DNA of 64,000 nucleotides from Sternotherus odoratus (lineage: Eukaryota; Chordata; Testudines; Kinosternidae): contig JAVMKO010000209.1 in NCBI GenBank assembly GCA_032164245.1, positions 62,001 to 126,000 of the forward strand. Direction: 5' to 3'. A program made the translations under genes and the position numbers. Under the pieces are notes generated by a model. That model had not been told where the DNA came from. It ran no database searches and saw nothing but the letters and a program-made list of their open reading frames with translations. Positions 15,064 to 26,089 of the stretch are shown in pieces; positions within the stretch are counted from its first letter, which is position 1; the number at the start of each line of letters is the position of its first letter.

Positions 15064-15470
15064 ACAGTTATAGATGCCAGATTGCACAAGGTCACTTGAG
15101 GCTGTGCTGGAATAGAAGGGAGGTTTTCACACAGCAAACCCCAGTCAAATCTACTGTTCCTTCATACATTTAAGAGGGAAAGTGCCAGATTTATGTGTAT
15201 GGCTATCCTGCCTTTAACACTAACCACAGTCTGCTCCCAGATCTAAGAAGAGAACACAGGAGTCCTGGGAACTAACATCCCTCTACTGTCTCCTTAACAT
15301 TTGCATGACCCACCAACAACATGGGTGTCATGTCTTCATCTAAACCTAAGAGCTGATGCAAATGGAAGATAACAGCCCAATTATTCTGCTCATCACCACT
15401 ACCTGCATCTGGATTCTCTTTATGCCCGGGGATTGGATAATTCATTCACTTTTTTGTTCACCTCTCTTAC

Positions 15471-15764
15471 CAGTAATGCTGAGGTGCTTAGAAGGGCTGA
15501 GCTGGGATCTGGTCACCCGCTTGTCGCTCTCTTTGATCTCGTAACCGCAGGAGTAATTCCCGGAGCTGCCCATGGACACCCCATGGTCATAGCTGTATGT
15601 GACCTTCTTCTCCAACCCTTCCTGGGAGAAAACCTCCTCCCTGTCCTTACAGAAGACAACACGGGTGGCTGTGGCCTGGGAGACCACAGAGCACTTGAGC
15701 CGCACAAAGTCCCCCTGTCGAGCGGATGTCTGGTTCAGGTAGATGGTGGGGGCACGGAGAGCAC
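15471..15764 (-). CDS. Gene B, Ig-domain exon 2
   Basis: A 294-nt phase-1 exon with consensus acceptor (ccttcccag) and donor (gtaaga). It encodes one C2-type Ig domain with cysteines in RLKCSV and GNYSCGY, and the shared segments RVVFCKDREEVFSQ and ESDKRVTRSQLSP. The start contains NQTS, a possible N-glycosylation site shared with exons 3 and 4 but not exon 1. The frame is intact. Its mini-exon partner is 16241-16279. Confidence 0.8.
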
Positions 15765-16240
15765 CTGGGAAGGGGAATGGGTCAAGGGGTCAATGGGGCT
15801 TTCAGTGGCCCCTGTTTCATGGGGATCTCAGGAAGCAGTTTGCCAAAGGAAGTGGGTTGCCATGGAAGCAGCTGCCAAGGAAATCTAAGTGCAGTGTGGA
15901 CGTACTCTGCCTGCTCAGGAGCTGCGGGCTGTGTTCATCATCTCTGGAGCAGGCTCTTATTTCAGCACAGCTGGGTACCAGGTGTGTAATGTCAGATCTG
16001 AGACTGTCAGCTCTTCGGGGGCAGGGAGCAGAGCTTCACATAGGCATGTGCAGCACCTGACACGATGGGGCCCTGATCCCTGAGAGGGGCATATTGGGGC
16101 CACAGTAATAGTACTAATAATACTTAATAATTATTTTCTGTACCTGGAAGCCTTTTCTACTAGTACAATTCCCTCTGGCATGATAGATAGACAGAGGGGT
16201 GAGTGTGTCTGGGCACAAAACGACAGACAGATGGACTCAC

Positions 16241-16279
16241 CGGGAGCTGAGCAGATCTCCTGGCTGTTGGGGCTTAGCG
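16241..16279 (-). CDS. Gene B, mini-exon of block 2
   Basis: A 39-nt phase-1 exon, acceptor ctgttcccag, donor gtgagt, reading ALSPNSQEICSAP. It has the same borders and nearly the same sequence as the mini-exons of blocks 1 and 4. Confidence 0.6.
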
Positions 16280-17563
16280 CTGGGAACAGAAAGGAGACAC
16301 GTGGTTAGTGCTGGAGATAAAATCTTTGTCTTTTCCAAGGTCCCTCTTCCGGGCTGAAAACTGTCTCACTCACACAGACCTTGGTTGAGCTCAGTCTCCC
16401 TTTGATGTAACTGTTGCTGGGAGAAGAGTTTGACCCAAAGTCTCTATGCAGCAAGGGGAGAGCTGGGGGGACAGAGCCAGGCTCGGATCCCCAGGGTCTG
16501 ACCCAAAAGCATCTCCGTGAGTTGTGGGGTCTGACTCCTCCCCACTGCTGCTCGCCTGGCTTGTGCAATGGGGATGAAGAGAATCTGGGCTGGTCAGAGC
16601 CTCCAGGTGACCCTCAGTGTGTGAGAAACGCGGCTGGGATCGCTGCAGCCAGCCCCATACACCAGTCAAACGGGACACGACTGTTCCCTGAATGGAAACC
16701 TCCCCAAAGGTGCTCCCTGAGTGGCTCAATCAGCCCACCCAAATGTCATGAATTCCTCACACAGAGTCCTGGAGCCTGGGGGGGCTCTTAGCTACAAGAC
16801 AGGACACCCCGTGCTTTAGGTCCAACTCTTCCCCTCAGTGTTAGTAACTCTTCTCGTACTTCACAGCCACTAGCTCATGCCGCTATGTTATAGGTGCCAG
16901 GTGTCATTCAGCCCTTGTAGGATAATGAAGAGTTGTACAAGGTCACTTGAGGCTGTGCTGGAATAGAAGGGAGGTTTTCACACAGCAAACCCCAGTCAAA
17001 TGTACTGTTCCTTCGTACATTTAAGAGGGAATTTGCCAGATTTATGTGCATGGCTATGCTGCTTCTAAACTAATCACAGTCTGCTCACAGAGCGAACAAG
17101 AGAACCCAAGAGTTCTGGGAATCAACATCCCTCTGCTGTCTCACTAACATTTGTGTGACCCACTGGCAACATGGGTGTCAGGTCTTCATCTAAGGGCTGA
17201 TGCAAATGGTGGATTGTAGTAGTTGTATCATGCAAGCACGGTACTAAGAAACTTCAACAGGGCTATATTTAACAACAGTGAAACCTCTTTACAGAGCTAC
17301 TGCTACACCCCTCTGTAGCTGTCACTCAGGCTTGGTTCAACTTCTCCCCCTCCTTCCTGTTTCCTGTCCTATAGACTCCCAATAGCCAGTGCTCCGAGTT
17401 CTAATAATTACATGCAGCCTGTAAAACACCACAATAGTAGAATTTTATGAGTAAACAACCCAGTTATTCTGCTCATCACCACTGTCACTCAGCTATCTGC
17501 ATCTGGATTGTCTTTCTGCCAGGACATGGATGATTTCTTCACTTTGCCATTCATCCCTCTTAC

Positions 17564-17857
17564 CAGTAATGCTGAGGTGCTTGGCAGGGCTTAGCTGGGA
17601 TCCATTCACCTGGTCGTCACTGTCCTTGATCTCATACCCGCAGGAGTAATTTCCAGAGCTGCCCATGGACATTTCATGACTGTAGCTGTAGGTGATCTTC
17701 TTCTCCAACCCTGTCTGGGAGAAAACCTCCTCCCCATCCTTACAGAAGATGACACGGGTGGCCTGGGCCTGGGAGATCACAGAGCACTGGAGCAGCACAA
17801 AGTCCCCTTCCTGGGCAGACCTCTGGCTCATGTAGAGGGTGGGTGCAGGGAGAACAC
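17564..17857 (-). CDS. Gene B, Ig-domain exon 1 (membrane-distal)
   Basis: A 294-nt phase-1 exon with acceptor ccttcccag and donor gtaaga, encoding VLPAPTLYMSQRSAQEGDF, then LLQCSVISQAQATRVIFCKD, and later SSGNYSCGYEIKDSDDQ. The first-domain start PAPTLYMSQ resembles the start of LRC/Fc-receptor domains. It is the most diverged of the four Ig exons, as expected if it is the original distal domain and the other three arose later. The open frame continues upstream into intron sequence, which should not be counted as coding. Confidence 0.82.
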
Positions 17858-18337
17858 CTGGGAAGGCCAATTGGTCAGAGACATCAGATGAGGTCACAGG
17901 GGGCAGACCAGGGAGCAGTTTGCTAAAGGAAGTTGATTGCCATTGAAGCAGCTCGCAGTTGCTAAGGGTCTGTTTCATCTCACCACAGCAATTATAAACC
18001 AACTGCTGGGCAGTGCCAGGTGACTCAGGCTTCCAGGGCTCAGGTTATAGGACTGTTTACATGGCATAGGCCAGCCACATGTGTCTAATTGCAGTGTAGA
18101 TTAATTCTGCCTGCACAAGGGATGCATGGTATGTGCAAGGTCTCTGGGCCAGGATCTTATTTCAGCATGACTGGCTATCAGGAGGATAATTTCAGATATG
18201 AGATTGTCAGCTCTTCGGGGACCACAGTAATAATAATAATAATAATTAATAATAATCTTTTGCAACTGAAACCCTTTCTATTAGTACAAGCCCCTTTTGA
18301 AAAAATAGATAGATAGAAGGGTGACAGACAGACTCAC

Positions 18338-18376
18338 CGGGAGCTGAGCAGATCTCCTGGCTGCTGGGACTCAGCG
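18338..18376 (-). CDS. Gene B, mini-exon of block 1 (signal peptide, second part)
   Basis: A 39-nt phase-1 exon with acceptor ctgttcccag and donor gtgagt, encoding ALSPSSQEICSAP. Joined to the start exon it gives MILSLCLLLL-ALSPSSQEICSAP-G, a plausible signal peptide, matching the two-exon signal peptides of LRC receptors. This is the mini-exon most likely to be used in every transcript. Confidence 0.65.
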
Positions 18377-18619
18377 CTGGGAACAGAAAGGGGCCGTGTT
18401 GTTAGTGTTGGATATAAAATCCCCGCCCCCCCCCCCCCCTGTTCTTAGGTCCTGATTCAGGGACAAAATCTCCCATTAGTAGGCAGGAAAATAAATTCTT
18501 GATTCCTGTTTCGGTGAAGAAGCAAACCAGGCAGGACGTTAGATCTGGAGCATGGCAGGTTCATCATGCACACAGATCTTGTGTGAGCTGGGACTTCTTT
18601 TCCCTTCACCTCTCTAGAC

Positions 18620-19010
18620 CAGTGGCGTTTAGCCTTTCCAGAATACTGTCCCACTTTCCAGAGTCTGATTTGTTTTGCATACTCCAAGTTTCACCTCACT
18701 TAAAAAGGACTTGTTTACAAAATCAGACATCGAAATACATGTGTCAGCCACAAGATTGCTGAAAAATTACTTCCTTTCTCAATTTTACTATATAATTATA
18801 AAAGAAGTCAATTGGAAGATAAATATTGTACTTACATTTCAGTGTATGTTATATAGAGCAAAATAAACAAGTCATTAGTTTGTACTGATTTCATTAGTGA
18901 TTTTTATGTAGCCTGTCATAAAACTCGGCAAATATCTAGATGTTGGTGTACCCCCTGGAGGACCTTTCTGTGTCCGGATGAGTACGCAGACCCCTAGTTG
19001 AGAACCACTG
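18620..19010. mobile_element. hAT-type DNA transposon remnant with exact TSD
   Basis: It begins CAGTGGCGTTTAGCC and ends agttgagaaccactg, diverged inverted termini of hAT type. Both sides carry the same 8-bp duplication CTCTAGAC (18612-18619 and 19011-19018). It is in the first intron of gene B. The interior is AT-rich and non-coding. Confidence 0.93.
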
Positions 19011-19280
19011 CTCTAGACAGCCAGATCCTCAGCTGATGTAAACAGGGATTGAGTCCAATGGAGCTACACTGAGATACACCAGCTGTGGATATGCCCCAAT
19101 TTACTCCAGTGGAGTGATACCAGTACACTCTGGGGATCGGGCCCAGTAACTCTCATACTCCATATTTCTGCTGGTTCCCAATTCTCTCCCACTGAAGAGG
19201 ATTTGCCAACAGTCTGGGCCAGCGGCTGCTCTCGGTTCTGTTTCCCCCAAACGTGTTATGAATTAGCACAGGATACTCAC

Positions 19281-19311
19281 CAAGAAGCAAAAGGCACAGA
19301 GACAGGATCAT
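19281..19311 (-). CDS. Gene B, start exon (signal peptide, first part)
   Basis: From ATG at 19311-19309 the minus strand reads MILSLCLLLL and stops at the donor G|gtgagt in phase 1. The hydrophobic run without charge suits a signal peptide. No other in-frame ATG is visible just upstream, and no copy of this exon is seen near blocks 2-4, supporting a single transcription start for the whole array. The true 5' end and promoter are not visible to me. Confidence 0.65.
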
Positions 19312-21643
19312 CAGGACAGTGGGGGGAACCAAGTGGGATGGAAACAGCCCAGTGGTTTTAGCTCCTGATGGGACCTGAAGGGGACAATCCTCAGTTGCTC
19401 CCTGCTCTCACCTTCCCCCTGTGCCCTGTCTGATTTCAGCAGAAGGGACGTTCAGGTCTCTTTTCCAATCTGCTCCGTCTGATCCTCAGGGTTGGATGCA
19501 TCAGCCAGTCCCTCTCCCTGTTCCCAGGCCTTCTGGGGTTTGTAGGGCTCAGACAGCAGAAACTCTGCAGCCTCTCTGACCTGCTCTGTCCCCTCCTCAG
19601 GTCTGATGTTCATCACCACTCCCTGTTTCCTGCCCCATGCCACCCCCCCTTCTGTGCTCCGGCCACAGCATCTCTATTTAGGGTGGGAGGATTGAGAACT
19701 GAAAGGGCCTGGTTTGCTTGTTTAAGTCTAAACATAGCATGGAGGAAACCTTCCTGTCCCATCTCACTGCCTGGGGACTGAGACAGCCCCCTGGCTAAAG
19801 GCACAGCTGGGCCAGGATGAAAGGTCACTGGGTGATTGGGGGGGATCTGGGATGTTGGATGAGCCTGAACCTTTTGCCTCCACCCTGGTCTCCTGTCCCT
19901 CATGAGAAGGATCCAGCTCCCCCAGGGAGTAATTCATCCTCTGGACTTATGTGGGACATAAATGGGGCCTGGGCCTCATGTAGGAACCTCTGTATAGAGG
20001 TGAATTCTCCCCCTTTCCCAGAGGATACTTACCACTGGACTGCACTGGCTTCCCCACCCTTCTTAGTACCCCCCCCCCCCGGCCTGTCCTCCATCTCCAG
20101 CCACTTCTGCCCATCCTGACCTGGCTGCCCCTGCTCCCCATTCTTGGCTCCTGAAGAGTCTGCTGTCCCTTTTGAGAGATGGGCACCAGGTCCCTTCAGC
20201 CTATCCTGGTTCCTTCTGCAGCCCTGCTCATTCTGCCGTCCCTGCTGAGAGATGGGTACCAGGGCACTGTTGGATGGGGAAGAACACAAGGCAGTTGGAA
20301 AGAAGCATCCAGAAGTGACCTCTGAGCAGGTGAGGAGCTGGAATCAGTGTGACTAAGCAAGTGGGGAAACCAGGGTAACAGGCCAAAGACATGTGGGAAA
20401 GTCTTGTGAACAGATGTTAACACTCTTATGGGAAGCCAAACAGCTCAGGGCCTCAAGGGAAATGTGTCAGGAATACAAGGCAGAACTGTTTTTCAGAGCT
20501 TTTTTTGCAGCGTAATTGATGCAGAAGTGGATGGTCCTGGGATGGTGGCTGGGCACATTCCACCACTGGGATGGAATCAGCTCTGCAGAGCAGCTGGACG
20601 CGGGTGTCTGGATGAGGTCAGAGGAGCACAGTTTGAGATTCCCAGTTATAAGCAGTGCCCAGAAGATGACAGGGTGAAAAAGGGGAAATATTTGTTGTAA
20701 TTTTTTAAAAATCATTGTTTCAAAACCTTTTGTGAAAAATATTTGTTTTGACATTCCCCTCCCATCTTTTAGAAAAATGGGAAAAAGGGAGGATGGGGAA
20801 ATCCCAAATCTCTCAAAAGTTGATTTTTATACATGAAAATGATCATTTTTAAATTAAATTTTTTTAAAAAATTCAAGGACACTTGTTTTTTTCCTTCAGA
20901 AAAATGGAAACTTTTGAAAAACTGAAAATGTTTGACAATAACTCTCACTTTAAAAAAGAAGGTCATTTTTAGATGAGAACATTTTGGCGGGTCAGCCCAG
21001 AGTGATCCCCGAGGCTGAGGTTCTGCTGGCACCCTTGGTTGGCAGCTGGGCACTGCTTGTAGCTCAGACAGTGGTACCCAGAAAGGGCCTGATCCAAAGC
21101 CCCTTGGTGTCAATGGAAAGACTCCACTGACTGCACTGGCCTGGGGATCAGGCCCCTGTGTAAGAGGGTCGGTTCTCTTGTGACAGAGAAATGGCTCCGG
21201 AGCTTTCACTTGGAGTGACCCCAACCCAGGCCCACCACAGGAACAGGAACAGGGAAAGTCTCCACCATGGGAGGGTGAAGGGGAGGTTGATGACAGGATC
21301 ATGAACAGCGCATAGCAAGATGTGAAGAAGGGGAACTTAGCCCGTCCCCCAGAGTTGCAAATGCAGATATGTGAAGCAAGAGCAGCCGCAGACTGAGTTC
21401 CTCCTTCCCTACAGATCCTGCAGCTGCCTCACTGCACAGACCCTAAAAGAAGCGACGAAACAGTTCCACACTTCAGATGTCTCTATGCTAAGGCTTTAAC
21501 AGAGACTTGAAGGAGTTAGGTTCACACAGACTGCAATAAAGAGAGAGACTGATAGATCATTGGATAGAGAGATGGCTATGAATGGGGATAGAGAAACAGA
21601 GGATGTATATGAGGATAGACAGATACAATATCATTTTTAAATA
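19312..21643. other. Upstream region of gene B
   Basis: Apart from the weak open segments at 19452-20289 I recognise no gene. The stretch at 20690-20980 is AT-rich with poly-A/T runs. The promoter of gene B should lie in the first part, but no element is clear enough to mark. Confidence 0.4.
19452..20289 (-). other. Possible exons of unknown gene (weak)
   Basis: Two minus-strand open segments look compositionally protein-like. One at 20029-20289 is rich in Gly, Gln, Lys, holds two imperfect copies of a motif like ISQQGRQNEQG / LSKGTADSSG, and meets a good donor (gtaagt) near 20033. Another ends in a stop at 19452 and holds RPEEGTEQVREAA and NPEDQTEQIGKET as an imperfect repeat. They could be 5' exons of gene B, exons of another gene, or chance. 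I found no strong acceptor for either, and I cannot assign a function. Confidence 0.2.
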
Positions 21644-22646
21644 CAGTAAAACCTCCATTTAACGGACTAATTTGGGCGAGGGGGTGTCCGTTAAATCAGA
21701 AAGTCCGTTATTTAATAAAAAAAAAACCCGAGCTGTCGGAGCAGCAGTCCGCCAGCCACAGGGCCGGGGCGGCAGCTCCGCAGACCGCCCGCTGCCGGGA
21801 CCCGGGCAGCAGCCGGGAGCCATCAGCCAGCCCACCCAGGTCCCAGCTGCTGGGACCAAGGCGGCAGCCAGGAGCCGGGAGCCAGCCCGCCCGGGTCCTG
21901 GCTGCTGGGACCCGGGCGGCAGATGGGAACCGTCAGCCAGCCCGCCCACTGGTGGGACTCGGTCGGGACCCGGCAGCCAGCCAGCCCGCCCGCAGGTGGG
22001 ACCCGGGCGGGACCCGGCAGCCAGCCCGCCCGCTGGCGGGACTCGGTGGGAGCCGGGAACTGGCAGCCCGCCCGCTGGCAGGACTCAGGCGGGAACTGGC
22101 AGCCCACCCACAGGCGGGAGCCGGGCAGGAGCTGGCAGCCAGCCCGCCCACGGGTGGGAGCCGGGAGCTGGCAGCCCGGACCCGGGCGGGAGCCGGCAGC
22201 CAGCCCGCCCGCAGGCGGGAGCCAGGAGCCAGCCCGCACGGGGCCCGGCTCCCGGGACCCGCCAGCCAGCCCGCCCACTGTGGGGAGCCAGGCGGCAGCC
22301 GGGAGCCGGCAGTTAGCCCGCACGGGTCCCAGCTCCCGGGACCCGCCAGCCAGTCCGCTTGCTGCTGGGAGCCGGGCGGCAGCCGGGAGCCGGCAGCCAG
22401 CCCGCCCATGGCTGGAACCCCAGCAGCAACCAGGAGCCAGCAGTCAGCCCGCACGGGTCCCGGCTCCCGGGACCTGCCAGCCAGCCCGCCCGCTGCCGGG
22501 AGCCGGCAGCCAGCCCGCCCGCTGCCTGGACCTCGAAAAATGGATTTTGGATGCATCAGACTTGCTTAAAAATTTTGTCCGTTGCATCCGAAGTCCGCTA
22601 AATCGAGGTCCGTTAAATCGAGGTCCGTTAAATTGAGGTTTTACTG
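21644..22646. mobile_element. Tigger/pogo-like DNA transposon with internal GC-rich minisatellite
   Basis: Termini CAGTAAAACCTCCATTTAAC and ttaaattgaggttttactg are inverted repeats of Tc1/mariner (Tigger) type, bounded by TA on each side. The middle (about 21780-22540) is a GC-rich tandem repeat with a core like agccagcccgcccgctg. Long open frames of Pro/Ala/Gly/Arg in all frames come from this repeat and are not genes. No transposase is present. Confidence 0.85.
21780..22540. repeat. GC-rich minisatellite inside Tigger-like element
   Basis: An imperfect tandem array of variants of ggcagccagcccgcccgctg with gggagccgg between them, roughly 40-60 bp per unit. A related array occurs inside the second Tigger-like element at about 34090-34695. 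Confidence 0.9.
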
Positions 22647-23189
22647 TACTGTGCTTGGTTTAGCACATGGTTAAGCACAGAGACCAAGACTTTCAAAAAC
22701 AATTAGGAATTTGGGGGCTCCATTTAAGCCACCTTAAAGGGGCTGATTTCCAGCACGTGGGGCTCAGTGCAGTTTGTCTATCACCCCTTAAACTGTCTCA
22801 TCCTGTGCTCTGAAAATCACTGGTGATTTTGGAAGGTTTGGCCAGAAGCGCTTGTGCCAATTGTACAGGTGCCAAATCTGTGTGTGAGACCAGCTGTAGG
22901 GGTGCTAGGGGCTGTGTCCCCATGGCCCATTCTAGCCTTGGCCCTCAGGGAGACTGCAATAGAGGCAGCTGTGTGAAAGCTGTGGGGACCCTGACATGTT
23001 CCCAATGCAGCTGGACTCAACCCAGCCCCTGCCCCCATGAAGTATGCAGCCCCTGCCACTATTATACTGCCCAGGAAGTTATCTACTATCAGCTAAGGGG
23101 TGAATTTATACCACTCCAGTTATACCAGTGTAAGTCCCTGTGCACTCATGGGTCTGGTTTCTCTTATCTTGTTTTGGAAGCAATATAAA

Positions 23190-23430
23190 CTATACAGTGC
23201 ACTCTTTTTTTAATGGTGAGGATAATTCACCATGCGGAAAACTTACCAAGGGTGGTGGTGTATTCTCCATTACCAGCAATTTTTAAATCAAACGGGGATG
23301 TTTTTTTCTCAAAGAGATACTGTAGTTCAAACAGGAGTTATTTTGGGGCAGTTCTCTGGCCTGTGATATACAGGAAGTCAGACTATGTGATCACAGTGGT
23401 CCCTTCTGGCCTTAGAATCTGTAAATAAAC
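23190..23430 (+). mobile_element. CR1 LINE, 3' end fragment
   Basis: The last 45 bases (gtgatcacagtggtcccttc, then tggccttagaatctgtaaat) match the end of the CR1 3' region, in plus orientation. It is an old, short fragment. Confidence 0.75.
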
Positions 23431-24354
23431 CCGACAAAGGCCCTGATTGGAGATACGAGTGTCTCCATGAGAGTTACATCAGCAAAGCTAGAGCCCTTTA
23501 ATTTTACTGGTAAATTTCCCTGTGTATACAGATGCCCTGAGATACACAGCTCTTCCCATCAATGCTCTCCCTCCACATCCCCTGTCACTGGAGTATGTGA
23601 GCCACTCACAATCATTAATTGGTTTTATTCTTACACACCCTGACTGGTAGGGATGTAGTTCACCCTCAATTTACATATGGGGAAACTGAGGCAAAGAGCA
23701 AAATAATAATTCCTCTCCACAGTCTCCAGCTCTCCCAAAAGCCTGGGTGACAATGACCAGCCTTGTACAAAAGGTATTTCAGCCAAAGAGGGGAAAAGCC
23801 TGGATAGGACGGGATTGGGATATAGGGAAAATGTCAGAGACAGAAGCTGGAAAATCTCTCATCAGGGATTTAATTGATCCCACAGAGTGTCCCACCTCCT
23901 ATTGCTTCTGGGCTAGATCCTGCCTCATTTACCTCCATCCCAAACCCCAGGGCAGCCAGGGCAGAATTAGACCTGTCTTCCCCACTCTGCAGGGGATATT
24001 GATGGACCCAGACTCTGCAGGACTACAGAGTGACTGGCTGCTGCTCAGAAGAGGGAAGGGAGAGGAGAATTGGTGCTGTGAGCAGCGGCTCCTGCTCAGT
24101 GACTGCACACAGAGACCAGCTGCTCTGTGCAGCGAGGGAACCACAGGACAAGTCGACAGCGCCCTGAGCATCTGCAGAGTCTCCTGTCCAGACATCACTT
24201 CCCCCACCCAGCAGTGAGCTCTCCTGGGCTGACCCCAAGCTCACAGCAGGGCTGGGGTGTACCACATGCTGTGATGTGGGATTGAAGAACCTGCTATCAC
24301 AATGTTATTTTTGTCCTCACACATTAACCTTCCTCATTCTCTCTCTCTCTCCAG

Positions 24355-25905
24355 TTAGTCTGTTCTCATGGCGATCGGGGGAGGTCCCGGATGACTGGAA
24401 AAAGGCTAATGTAGTGCCCAACTTTAAAAAAGGGAAGAAGGAGGATCCAGGGAACTACAGGCCAGTCAGCCTCACCTCAGTCCCTGGAAAAGTCATGGAG
24501 CAGGTTCTCAAGGAATCAATCCTGAAGCACTTAGAGGAGAGGAAAGAGATCAGGAACAGGCACCATGGATTCACCAGGGCAAGTCATGCCTGGCTAACCT
24601 AATTGCCTTCTACGATGATATAACTGGCTCTGTGGATGAGGGGAAAGCAGTGGATGTGATATTCCTTTACTTTAGCAAAGCTTTTGATACGGTCTACCAC
24701 AGTATTCTTGCCAGCAAGTTAAAGAAGTATTGGCTGGATGAATGGACCATAAGGTGGATAGAAAGCTGGCTGGATCATCAGGCTCAACAGGTAGTGATCA
24801 ATGGCTCCATGTCTAGTTTGCAGCCGGTATCAAGCAGAGTGCCCCAAGGGTCTGTCCTGGGGCCGGTTTTCTCCAATCTTTTTATCAATGATCTGGAGGA
24901 TGGTGTGGACTGCACCCTCAGCAAGTTTTCAAATGATACTAAACTGGGAGGAGTGGTAGATATGACGGCAGCAATATGGGGGTAGGGATAGCTCAGTGGT
25001 TTGAGCATTGGCCTGTGAAACCCAGCGTTATGAGTTCAGTCCCTGAGTGGCCCATTTAGGGATATGGGAGAAACAAATAGGGCTTGGTCCTGCTTTAAGG
25101 TCCCTTCTAGCTCTGAAATTCTATGATCCTATGGAGGGTAGGGATGGATGCAGAAGGACTTAGACAAATTAGAGGATTGGGCCAAAAGAAATTTGATGAG
25201 GTTGGACAAGTGCAGAGTCCTGCATTTAGGATGGAAAAATCCCATGCCCGGCTAGGAAGTGGCTCTGCAGAAAAGGACCTAGGGGTTACAGTGGATGAAA
25301 AACTGCATGTGAGTCAAGAGCATGCCTTTGTTAAAAAGAAGGCTAATGGCATTTTGGGCTGTATAAGTAGGGGCATTGCCAGCAGATCAAGGGACGTGAT
25401 CGTTCCCCTCTATTTGACATTGGTGAGGCTTCACCTGGAGTGTTGTGTCCAGTTTTCGGGCCCACACTGCAAGAAGGAGGTGTAAAAATTGAGTCCAGAG
25501 GAGGGCAACAAAAATGATTAGTGGCCTGGAGCACATGACTTATGAGGAGAGACTGAGAGAACTGGGATTGTTTAGTCTACAGAAGAGAAGACTGAGGGGA
25601 GATTTGATAGCTGCTTTCAACTCCCTGAAAGGGGGTTCCAAAGAGGATGGATCTAGCGGTACCGACTGACAGAACAAGGAGTAATGGTCTCAAGTTGCAG
25701 TGGGGAAGGTTTAGGTTGGATATTAGGAAAAATCTTATTCACTAGGAAGGTGGTGAAGCATTGGAATAGGTTACCTAGGGAGGTGGTAGAATCTCCTTCC
25801 TTACAGGTTTTCAAGGTCAGGCTTGATAAAGCGCTGTCTGGGATGATTTAGTTGGGGATTGGTCCTGCTTTGAGCAGGGGGTTGGACTAGATGACCTCCT
25901 GAGGT
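24355..25905 (+). mobile_element. CR1 LINE, reverse transcriptase part, degraded
   Basis: Plus-strand frames show CR1 reverse transcriptase in order: KKANVVPNFKKGKKEDPGNY, RPVSLTSVPGKVMEQVL, VFSNLFINDLEDGVDCTLSK (the next motif reads FSNDTKL instead of FADDTKL), and [19 protein letters not shown]. Several frame changes and the altered catalytic motif (Asn in place of the first Asp) show it is dead. A SINE at 24979-25136 splits it. The end carries the 3' region (ggttggactagatgacctcc). Confidence 0.92.
24979..25136 (+). mobile_element. tRNA-derived turtle SINE (Cry type)
   Basis: The segment gggatagctcagtggtttga, then gcattggcctgtgaaaccca and gagttcagtcc, shows the A and B boxes of a tRNA-derived Pol III promoter. 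The tail (ggtcccttctagctctgaaa) is the usual 3' part. This SINE family is a marker of cryptodiran turtles. It is inserted in a CR1 copy. Confidence 0.88.
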
Positions 25906-26089
25906 TTAGATTTAGAGAGGCTTCTTCATAAAGGACTTTATTAGGTGATAGGAATTCTGACCCATGCCTGGTGGCAGGATGGAGAGCTCAGTGTAGCTGT
26001 GCGCAGCAGTTCACAACAGACAGTCTGTAGTTTGTTTTTAAGAGACATTTTATTCCGTTCTCATTTACTGGTTTGTTCTTTAATGAACC

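Larger units (their letters stand above)
7127..19311 (-). other. Gene B span: Ig-superfamily receptor with four tandem exon blocks
   Basis: Ten coding exons can be read on the minus strand, all joined in phase 1: signal exon (19281-19311), then four pairs of a 39-nt mini-exon and a 294-nt Ig exon, then a membrane exon (7127-7317). I see one start exon and one membrane exon, which argues for one gene rather than four. The Ig domains have about 50 residues between cysteines and Phe in place of the core Trp, as in C2 domains of leukocyte-receptor (LRC) or Fc-receptor type. I do not recognise a named orthologue. The blocks arose by tandem duplication of about 2-2.8 kb, and several hAT elements later entered the introns. 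Alternative splicing could give one- to four-domain forms. Confidence 0.75.

Noticed and set aside
21672..22636. Overlapping long open frames (up to 237 codons) rich in Pro, Ala, Gly, Arg
   Set aside because: They come from a GC-rich minisatellite inside a transposon and are open in several frames on both strands at once.
24979..25060. A tRNA gene (A- and B-box-like sequence)
   Set aside because: The sequence matches a tRNA-derived SINE with its own tail, not a foldable tRNA.
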